Positions 1 through 5,071 of a stretch of DNA of 7,469 bases are shown here, in pieces. Within the stretch, counting starts at the first letter, position 1; every line of letters begins with the position of its first letter. The stretch is from Thermoleophilia bacterium. Its GTDB lineage: Bacteria; Actinomycetota; Thermoleophilia; Gaiellales; JAICJC01. The translations under genes and the position numbers were made by a program. The notes under the pieces are model-generated. The model had not been told where the DNA came from. It did not search any database and saw only the letters and a list, made by a program, of their open reading frames with translations. Location: positions 1 to 7,469 of the forward strand of contig JAICJM010000184.1 in assembly GCA_025928435.1 (NCBI GenBank), given 5' to 3'.

Positions 1-48
1 ACCCGTTCTGGCGGCTGCAAACCGTCGCGCTGCGGTGTCCTCGGTCGC

Positions 49-70
49 GCCAATACAACCCGGTATTGGC
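49..70. repeat. Perfect 8-bp inverted repeat with 6-nt loop
   Basis: GCCAATAC (49-56) and GTATTGGC (63-70) are exact reverse complements around the spacer AACCCG. On the plus strand the hairpin is followed by a pyrimidine-rich, partly T-rich stretch (71-77), which would suit a weak plus-strand terminator. On the minus strand no T tract follows. It could instead be a protein-binding dyad or the end of a small element. The function is unknown; only the symmetry is seen. Confidence 0.45.
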
Positions 71-160
71 TCCCTTTAGTCCTTGCATCGCTCGGTTTTC
101 GCTCGCCATTTTCCAGCCCAACATTACGAGAAGGCCCACTACCCCGCCCGCCGATACGCG

Positions 161-173
161 GGGGCCTGGCCCC
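161..173 (-). terminator. Possible GC hairpin ending the minus-strand unit
   Basis: GGGGCC and GGCCCC flank a single T, giving a short GC-only stem with a very tight loop 14 bp beyond the stop codon of the SRPBCC remnant. No T tract follows on the minus strand. It is placed where a terminator for the Nudix/glycine-rich/SRPBCC unit would be expected, but in DNA this G+C-rich such a palindrome can arise by chance. Confidence 0.2.
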
Positions 174-186
174 GGCTCACCCGGCT

Positions 187-381
187 TCACAGAACAGCTT
201 GAAGCTCTGACTGCTTCGCGATGTCCTTGCGGATCGCCGACTGCATGAGCGGGAACATCAGCTTCATCGGGCCCTTCGGGCGGAAGTCGAACCGGCTCTC
301 GACATGCGAACCCTCGCCGCGGGGCGTGACGAACACCTCATCCGGGGTCCGGGCGATGTCGCTTTCCGCCGAGAAAATCAT
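187..381 (-). pseudogene. SRPBCC-family protein remnant, internal deletion
   Basis: The 64-residue frame starts at ATG 381, behind a good ribosome site (GAGGAG at 388-393, 6-nt spacing). Its first 17 residues, ending in PDEVF, look like the first strand and helix start of an SRPBCC (START/polyketide-cyclase-like) protein. The next residues, from VTPRGEGSHVE through FDFRPKGPMKLMFPL to RKDIAKQSE, look like the last beta strands and long C-terminal helix of the same fold. SRPBCC proteins are usually about 140-160 residues, so some 70-90 central residues, most of the ligand cavity and scaffold, appear to be missing while the frame is kept. The start and ribosome site are intact, so it may still be translated. 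It follows the glycine-rich gene by 65 bp, in which I see no clear promoter. An alternative is a genuine mini-protein. The family call is by recall of typical sequences, not by search. Confidence 0.6.
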
Positions 382-446
382 CTGTCGCTCCTCACGCGTT
401 CCAGGGATACGACGCGAACGATCCCCGCTCGCCGCGTTTCGGGCGG

Positions 447-914
447 TCAGGCCTTCAGCGCGTCGATCACGGCACCGGCGTGGAACCCGGGCAGGCGCGG
501 CCCCTCGAGCTCGACCGCCGCACCGTCCGCGCCGATCAGCTCGAGCACGCGGACGTTGAACCGCTGGTGCACCTTCACCTGGAGCGCCTGCCGGTCGGCG
601 GCGAACACCGCCTGGGTGGGAACGCGGCCGCCCTGCCCGCGCTCGGTGTCGAAGCCGTAGACCTTCCCGGCCGTCACCGCGACCATGCACCGCTCGGGGG
701 TGGGCGCGGCGGCGTCGTGGGCCTTCATCCCGGCCAGCGCCCCGCCGGCAGCCCCGATCCCACCGCCGACGAGCTCGTCACCGATGAACCCGCCGGCGAA
801 CGCGCTTCCGAAGTGCCCGCGCGGCAAGAAGATCGCGGCGGCCTCCACGCGATCGTCGACGCCGTTTCGCTCGAGCGCGGCCTGCGCCCGGTTCACCATC
901 TCCTGTTCCTTCAA
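447..914 (-). CDS. Glycine-rich conserved-type protein, function unknown
   Basis: This 155-residue protein is not assigned to a named family. Residues 1-30 form a charged, probably helical start. Residues 36-63 are a Gly/Ala-rich run (FGSAFAGGF, GGGIGAAGGALAG) with glycine-zipper spacing, which could be one membrane-inserting hairpin or a tightly packed helix. Residues 76-125 look beta-rich (MVAVTAGKVYGFDTE, then a strand pattern ending in RVLELIG), loosely like the small barrel of bacterial PH-like domains. There is no signal peptide or catalytic motif. The TTG start at 914 is preferred over the ATG at 899 because GGGGAGGG lies just ahead of the TTG, whereas the AGGAG before the ATG abuts it. 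The TTG overlaps the Nudix stop codon (TTGA), so translation is probably coupled. The gene call is firm; the PH-like suggestion is weak. Confidence 0.8.
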   Translation of the reverse strand: MKEQEMVNRAQAALERNGVDDRVEAAAIFLPRGHFGSAFAGGFIGDELVGGGIGAAGGALAGMKAHDAAAPTPERCMVAVTAGKVYGFDTERGQGGRVPTQAVFAADRQALQVKVHQRFNVRVLELIGADGAAVELEGPRLPGFHAGAVIDALKA

Positions 915-1408
915 GATCCCTCCCCGATGGTTTGCCCGAGCGCCGCCTCAAGCCGGTCGAGGAACGGTACTTGGGCCGCCTTCAGCCGCGCCCGCGCCTC
1001 GTCCATGCCGAACCACTCGACCCGGTCGATCTCGGGGAACGCCTGCATCCGCCCCGACCCCGGCGGCCACTCCATCTCGTAGGTGTTGCTGACCGCCGTG
1101 GCCGGGTCGAGGTCTCCCTCCACCGCCCATCCCAGCACCACCTTCCCGGACTTCTGCCGGATCTGGCCGAGATCGACCAGCGGCCCGTCCGGCACGTCGT
1201 GCCCCGTCTCCTCGGCGAACTCGCGCCGGGCCACGGCGGCGAGCTCCTCGCCGGGCTCGATTTCGCCCTTGGGGATCGTCCAGTGGCCGTGGTCCTTCCT
1301 GGCCCAGTACGGACCGCCGTTGTGCGCCAGAAGCACCTCGACGGCGCCCTCCCGGCTCCGCCAGAGCAGGATGCCCGCGCTCGTCCGTCCCGTCTTGTCC
1401 TTCGCCAT
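911..1408 (-). CDS. Nudix hydrolase (COG4119-like NTP pyrophosphohydrolase)
   Basis: This 165-residue protein carries a full Nudix box at residues 48-70: G48, E54, R62-E63 and E66-E67 fit GX5EX7REUXEEXG, with His70 in the usually hydrophobic last position. These residues bind Mg2+ for cleavage of nucleoside diphosphate-X compounds. The flanks (SAGILLWR near residue 10, GGPYWARKDHGHWTIPKGE at 31-49, EWPPGSGRMQAFPEIDRVEWF at 113-133) match the pattern I associate with COG4119 predicted NTP pyrophosphohydrolases, a cytosolic housecleaning-type group; the substrate cannot be told. ATG 1408 is chosen because the conserved core begins ten residues later. The same frame stays open far upstream only as antisense to the cyclase gene. 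Shine-Dalgarno support at this start is weak, consistent with a very short leader. The stop overlaps the next gene by 4 bp. It is divergent from the cyclase gene. Confidence 0.9.
   Translation of the reverse strand: MAKDKTGRTSAGILLWRSREGAVEVLLAHNGGPYWARKDHGHWTIPKGEIEPGEELAAVARREFAEETGHDVPDGPLVDLGQIRQKSGKVVLGWAVEGDLDPATAVSNTYEMEWPPGSGRMQAFPEIDRVEWFGMDEARARLKAAQVPFLDRLEAALGQTIGEGS
915..926 (-). promoter_or_regulatory. Ribosome binding site deciding a TTG start
   Basis: The minus-strand sequence CGGGGAGGGATC runs directly into TTG at 914. GGAGG occupies 923-919 and leaves 4 nt before the TTG. The site lies inside the last codons of the Nudix gene, supporting TTG initiation of the glycine-rich protein and translational coupling. 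Confidence 0.55.
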
Positions 1409-1418
1409 CGGCAACCTG

Positions 1419-1424
1419 AATCTA
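1419..1424 (-). promoter_or_regulatory. Candidate -10 box for the Nudix unit
   Basis: The minus strand reads TAGATT, fitting TANNNT. Transcription would begin around 1412-1413, only a few nucleotides before ATG 1408, giving a near-leaderless mRNA and explaining the lack of a good ribosome site. No convincing -35 box lies 16-18 bp upstream; that stretch falls across the start of the divergent gene. Confidence 0.4.
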
Positions 1425-1439
1425 CCAGCGGAAAGGCCA

Positions 1440-1445
1440 TAGACT
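1440..1445 (+). promoter_or_regulatory. Candidate -10 box for the cyclase gene, leaderless
   Basis: TAGACT fits TANNNT and ends 5 nt before ATG 1451, so the expected start of transcription falls on or next to the A of the start codon. No Shine-Dalgarno sequence is present between the box and the ATG, as expected for leaderless mRNAs, which are common in actinobacteria. No clear -35 box is seen. Confidence 0.45.
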
Positions 1446-1450
1446 GAGCC

Positions 1451-4400
1451 ATGATCGGTTGCCCGCACTGCGGCCGCGAGAACCCGGAGGGCGCGCGCTT
1501 CTGCAACTCGTGCGGCGGCGTGCTGGCCGGGCCGGACGCCGCCCGGGAGGTGCGAAAGACCGTCACCGTGCTCTTCTGCGACGTCGTCGGGTCGACCGAG
1601 CTGGCGTCGCGCTCGGACCCCGAGGTGATGCGCGGCGTGATGGCGCGCTTCTACTCGGCGATCCGCGAGCCGGTCGAGCGCCACGGCGGCACCGTGGAGA
1701 AGGTGATCGGCGACGCGCTCGTGGCGGTGTTCGGGATCCCGGTCGTCCACGAGGACGACGCGCTGCGGGCCGTGCGGGCGGCGCTCGAGATGCGCGACGC
1801 CGTCCGTGTGCTGGGCGAGATCCAGGCCCGCATCGGCGTGAACACCGGCGACGTCCTCGCCCGCGACGCGACGCCCGGCGAGTCGCTCGTGGTCGGCGAC
1901 GCCGTGAACGTCGCCGCGCGCCTCGAACAGGCGGCCGCCCCGGGCGAGGTGCTCGTCGGCGAGGCGACCTGGGCGCTGGTCGCCCACGCCGCCCGCGGCG
2001 AGCTGACCCCGCCGATCGCGGCCAAGGGCAAGCGGGAGCCGCTCGTGGCCTGGCGGCTCGAGGACGTCGACCCCGCGGCGCGCGGCCACCGGCGCCGCCT
2101 CGACCTCCCCATGGTCGGCCGGGACGCCGAGCTCGAGATGCTGCGCTGGTCGCTCGAGCGCGCGGCCCGGCTCGGGCGCCCCCACCTGGTCACCGTCCTG
2201 GGCCAGCCCGGCATCGGGAAGTCGCGCCTGGCGGCGGAGCTGCCGCGCCTGCGAACCGACACCGTCGTGCTCACCGGGCACTGCCGGGCGACGAGCGGCT
2301 CCTCGCTCGAGCCCCTGCTCGAGATCGCCCGCGGCCTCGCGGCCGACGGTCGCGACGTGACAGACGCGATCCTCGCCGCGATGCCGGACGACGGCGACGC
2401 GGCCGCCGTGGCCGCCTGCCTCGACCCCGACGGCGACCGCGGCGCGCCCGACATCGCCTGGGCGGCATCGCGGCTCCTCGGCACGATGGCGGCGGCCGGG
2501 ACAGTGGCGATCGTGATCGAGGACGCGCACTGGGCGGACGACCTGCTCCTGGACGTCGTCGAGGGGCTCCTGGGGCGCACGCGCGGACGGGCGCTGCTCG
2601 TCGTGTGCACGGCCCGGCCGGAGTTCGCGGAGGAGCATCCGGCCTGGGGATCGGGCGCGAACGCCGTCTCGGTGCTGCTCGAGCGGCTCGACAGCGGCCA
2701 GACCCGCCGCCTGATCGAGCACGCGAGCCCGTCGCTCCCGCCCGACCGGGCCGCGCACGTGATCGCCGCCGCCGAGGGCAACCCGCTCTTCGCCGAGCAC
2801 CTGGCCGCCCTGTTCGCGGCGGGCCAGGACGGCGGCGGCCTGCCCCGCTCGATCCAGGTGCTCCTGACGGCCCGGGTCGAGGCGCTGCCCGAGCCGGAGC
2901 GCGAGGTCGTGAGCGCCGCCGCGATCGTCGGCCGCGAGTTTCTGCGGGCGGCGGTGGAGTCCGTGGTGGGACGCCCGGTCGAGGACGAGCTTGACCGGCT
3001 CGAGGCGCTCGAGCTGATCGAGCCGACCACGCCGGAGCGGTGGCAGTTCGGTCACGCCCTGCTGCAGGAGGCGGCGTACGGCCTCATCCCGAAGCGGCAC
3101 CGCGCGGAGCTGCACGAGCAGGTGGCCCGCTGGGCCGACGCACACGGCGACGGCGACGCGCTCGTGGGGGATCACCTCGGGCGGGCCGCATCCCTCCGGG
3201 TGGAGCTGGGCCTGGCCGGCGACCACGCCGCGCGCATCGGCACCGAGGCGGGGCGGCGGCTGCTGACCGCCGGACGGCGCGCCGACACGATGGGCGATCC
3301 GCTCCGGGCGACGCGCCTGCTGCAGCGGGCGCTCGAGCTGCTCCCCGCAGACGGGCCCGACCATGCGGCGGCAACGGTGGAGCTGGCCGCGGCCGGATGG
3401 AACGTCGTCCCGCTCGACGAGCGGCTGGGACTGCTCGACCGGGGCGCGGAGGCGGCGGCGGGCCACGGCCTGCGCGCGCTCGAGCTGCGCGCCCGCGTGC
3501 TGCGGCTCGGGGCGGGGCCCGAGACCGGGCCGGACGCGCTGACCGAGCAGGAGATCCTCACGGAGACGAGCGCGGCCCTGGCGGAGCTCGAGCGGCTGGA
3601 CGATCCGCGGGCGATCGCGACCGCCCTGTGCACCCGCGGAGACATCGAGGCGGGGCTCGGCCGGGCGGCCGCCGGCATGGCGTCCGCCCACCAGGCGATC
3701 CGGGTTGCGCAGGCGGCAGATGAGGACGTCGTCTGGGCCGTCAGGCTCTTCCTGTGGGCGTTGCTCGAGTCGCCCGCGTCGGTTGCGGAGGCGGAGGGGC
3801 TCGTCGCCGCGCTCCTGGACGAGCTGGGGACGCGACCGGCGGTGCGTTCGCAGCTCGTCCAGTCCCAGGCGGTGCTCGCGGTCGTGAGGGGCAGCGACGA
3901 GGGCTGGCGCCTGCTCGACACGGCCCGCGAGATCGAGCGCGACCTCGGCCGCAGCACGTCCTGGAGCCTGCGGATGACGCGTGCGCGCATGCACCTGGCG
4001 GCGGGCGACGACGAGGCGATCCGCCGTGTCCTGCCGCCGATGGTGGCCGAGCTCGACGACAGCGGCGCGGAGTCGAACGCGTCCGTCATGCGCAGCTGGC
4101 TCGCGCTCGCGGAGGTGCGCACCGGCGACCCCGAGTCGGCCCGGGCCACGGCGGCCACGGCGCTCGCCGGCACCACCTACGGCGGCGGGTACGAGGCGGG
4201 CACTCGCGCGCACCTCGCGCTGGCCGAGGTCCACATCGGCGACGGCGACGCGGATGCCGCCGCGGCCGCGGCCCGGGCCGGCCTTGCGATCGCGGACACC
4301 GGCGACTGGATCTTCCTGCGCGCGAACGCGCGGCTCGTGCTCGCCCGCGCGCTCTCCGCCGACGGCGACGGCGCTGCGGCCGCCCGGGAGGCGGGGGTCG

Positions 4401-4483
4401 CGCTCGACCTGTCACGCGCGAAGGGCCACGCCGCGGGCATCGCCGCCGGCGAGGGGTTCCTGCGCTCCGTGGCCGTCGGCTGA
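1451..4483 (+). CDS. Zinc-ribbon class III cyclase-ATPase-TPR protein
   Basis: This 1010-residue cytosolic signalling protein has four parts. Residues 4-21 hold two CxxC pairs (C4, C7, C18, C21), a zinc ribbon. Residues 36-175 are a class III nucleotidyl cyclase catalytic domain: metal-binding Asp44 (FCDVVGST) and Asp88 (GDALVAVFG), base-contacting Lys84, and transition-state Asn153 and Arg157 (GDAVNVAARLE). Position 146, seven before Asn153, where adenylyl cyclases usually have Asp or Thr, is Leu, so cAMP production is likely but not certain. From about 219 an AAA_16/STAND-like ATPase follows, with Walker A GQPGIGKS (251-258), Walker B TVAIVIED (351-358) and a winged-helix-like stretch to about 560. 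The rest, to 1010, is Ala/Leu-rich helical repeats of TPR type, probably sensing a ligand or partner. Length and order suit the family. ATG 1451 places the zinc ribbon at the very N-terminus. The gene is monocistronic, bounded by a divergent gene and a palindrome. Confidence 0.93.
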   Translation: MIGCPHCGRENPEGARFCNSCGGVLAGPDAAREVRKTVTVLFCDVVGSTELASRSDPEVMRGVMARFYSAIREPVERHGGTVEKVIGDALVAVFGIPVVHEDDALRAVRAALEMRDAVRVLGEIQARIGVNTGDVLARDATPGESLVVGDAVNVAARLEQAAAPGEVLVGEATWALVAHAARGELTPPIAAKGKREPLVAWRLEDVDPAARGHRRRLDLPMVGRDAELEMLRWSLERAARLGRPHLVTVLGQPGIGKSRLAAELPRLRTDTVVLTGHCRATSGSSLEPLLEIARGLAADGRDVTDAILAAMPDDGDAAAVAACLDPDGDRGAPDIAWAASRLLGTMAAAGTVAIVIEDAHWADDLLLDVVEGLLGRTRGRALLVVCTARPEFAEEHPAWGSGANAVSVLLERLDSGQTRRLIEHASPSLPPDRAAHVIAAAEGNPLFAEHLAALFAAGQDGGGLPRSIQVLLTARVEALPEPEREVVSAAAIVGREFLRAAVESVVGRPVEDELDRLEALELIEPTTPERWQFGHALLQEAAYGLIPKRHRAELHEQVARWADAHGDGDALVGDHLGRAASLRVELGLAGDHAARIGTEAGRRLLTAGRRADTMGDPLRATRLLQRALELLPADGPDHAAATVELAAAGWNVVPLDERLGLLDRGAEAAAGHGLRALELRARVLRLGAGPETGPDALTEQEILTETSAALAELERLDDPRAIATALCTRGDIEAGLGRAAAGMASAHQAIRVAQAADEDVVWAVRLFLWALLESPASVAEAEGLVAALLDELGTRPAVRSQLVQSQAVLAVVRGSDEGWRLLDTAREIERDLGRSTSWSLRMTRARMHLAAGDDEAIRRVLPPMVAELDDSGAESNASVMRSWLALAEVRTGDPESARATAATALAGTTYGGGYEAGTRAHLALAEVHIGDGDADAAAAAARAGLAIADTGDWIFLRANARLVLARALSADGDGAAAAREAGVALDLSRAKGHAAGIAAGEGFLRSVAVG

Positions 4484-4486
4484 CAG

Positions 4487-4528
4487 CACGAAACGGGCGG
4501 GCTCGATTCGAGCCCGCCCGCTGTCGTG
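4487..4528. terminator. Long palindrome, bidirectional terminator between convergent genes
   Basis: The core at 4494-4520 is a perfect 27-nt palindrome (13-nt arms, for example CGGGCGGGCTCGA, around one T), giving a very stable GC-rich stem. CACGA (4487-4491) and TCGTG (4524-4528) can pair outside it across a small internal loop. It sits 3 bp after the cyclase stop and 13 bp from the stop of the convergent small gene. On the minus strand the core is followed by TTT; on the plus strand there is no real T tract. Position and symmetry argue for a shared terminator. Confidence 0.75.
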
Positions 4529-4541
4529 TGGCATGGCCTCG

Positions 4542-4967
4542 CTAGGAGGACAGGGCGACGCCGCGGCGGCCGCGGACGGTCATGCCCGCCGCGCCGACGA
4601 TCAGAACGATGGCGAGCGCCGTGCCGGCGCCGATGCCGGCGGCCGTCCAGTCGAACCCGCTGTCCGCGGTGGACGCCGAGTGGACGATGGCGGTCTCGCC
4701 GCCGACCGTGGCCAGCAGGCCGCGCTGATCGGTGGTGCCGACCTTGTCGAGGCGGTCCGGCGAGAGCGTCACGTTGGCGCCGTGTGCGAGCGCCACGTTG
4801 TTGGCGGGCGAGACCGGCCGGTACGAGCCGGCGTAGGCCTGCGACGTCTGAGCCTTCTCGGCCGGGCCATTGCCCATCATCGGCCGGGCCTGGGCGGCAC
4901 CGGTCATCAGGACGAGGGCCACGGCGGTCGCTGCGGTGAGACGGAGTGTGCGGATCGAGGTCTTCAT
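4542..4967 (-). CDS. Small secreted protein anchored by a C-terminal membrane helix
   Basis: This 141-residue protein has a classical signal peptide: a basic start (KTSIRTLR), a hydrophobic core (AATAVALVLMTG) and a probable cleavage site after AQA at 27. Residues 28-105 form a polar, low-complexity extracytoplasmic region without cysteines or catalytic motifs. Near the end comes FDWTAAGIGAG (105-115), a membrane helix to about 131, then RGRR and a short tail. The predicted topology is outside N-terminus, single anchor, inside C-terminus. I recall similar FDW-x-x-AGIGA endings in hypothetical exported proteins of high-GC actinobacteria but cannot give a function. AAGGAG (4974-4979) lies 6 nt before ATG 4967. 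It has its own promoter upstream, so it need not depend on the glycosyltransferase unit. Confidence 0.88.
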   Translation of the reverse strand: MKTSIRTLRLTAATAVALVLMTGAAQARPMMGNGPAEKAQTSQAYAGSYRPVSPANNVALAHGANVTLSPDRLDKVGTTDQRGLLATVGGETAIVHSASTADSGFDWTAAGIGAGTALAIVLIVGAAGMTVRGRRGVALSS

Positions 4968-5003
4968 GAACGGCTCCTTCTCGGGGAGGAATCTGTGCCA
5001 TCG

Positions 5004-5032
5004 AGGCTAGGCCCCGACCGTCCCCGTGTCTG
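5004..5032 (-). promoter_or_regulatory. Promoter of the small anchored protein gene
   Basis: On the minus strand CAGACA (5032-5027) and TAGCCT (5009-5004) are separated by exactly 17 bp. The -35 matches 4 of 6 bases of TTGACA and the -10 fits TANNNT, a good housekeeping-sigma promoter for a GC-rich genome. Transcription would start near 4997, giving a leader of about 30 nt that contains the AAGGAG ribosome site. Confidence 0.6.
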
Positions 5033-5051
5033 CACCCCCGGACGCGAAGCG

Positions 5052-5071
5052 AACGTAACCCTTGTTACGTT
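5052..5071. promoter_or_regulatory. 8-bp dyad, probable operator
   Basis: AACGTAAC (5052-5059) and GTTACGTT (5064-5071) are exact reverse complements around CCTT. The dyad lies 19 bp upstream of the -35 box of the small anchored protein gene, centred about 64 bp before its predicted transcription start, a position typical for an activator site. It also covers the last codon and TAA stop (5065-5067) of the glycosyltransferase fusion. A 4-bp loop means it could instead form an RNA hairpin at the end of that transcript, but its A/T content and lack of a T tract make a strong terminator unlikely. The binding protein is unknown. Confidence 0.5.

Larger units (their letters stand above)
1..186. other. 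Non-coding or unassigned left edge
   Basis: No convincing gene is visible. Positions 51-140 contain 43 A/T of 90 by hand count, so they are about half G+C, clearly lower than the neighbouring genes. A minus-strand frame is open from an ATG at 109 to the window edge (36 codons). It has only a weak GGAAA-like sequence upstream and an unremarkable translation, so it is not called as a gene, although a gene running off the left edge cannot be excluded. The stretch lies directly downstream of the SRPBCC remnant. Confidence 0.5.

Noticed and set aside
1..109. Minus-strand frame of 36 codons from an ATG at 109 to the edge
   Set aside because: Short, weak ribosome site, unremarkable residues; cannot be judged without sequence to the left.
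382..446. Possible promoter ahead of the SRPBCC remnant
   Set aside because: GGAAC and TAT-like fragments occur but not with convincing spacing; read-through from the upstream genes is simpler.
480..1082. Plus-strand frame across the glycine-rich and Nudix genes
   Set aside because: It overlaps two minus-strand genes that have motif, ribosome-site and overlap support, and shows no motif itself.
1651..3030. Minus-strand frame of 459 codons within the cyclase gene
   Set aside because: Ser/Arg-rich translation typical of an antisense shadow; the plus strand shows Walker and cyclase motifs here.
911..4234. Minus-strand frame open for more than 1100 codons
   Set aside because: Only its last 165 codons are real (the Nudix gene). 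The rest is antisense to the cyclase gene, Arg/Pro/Gly-rich, without domains, and is the expected by-product of G/C at third codon positions.
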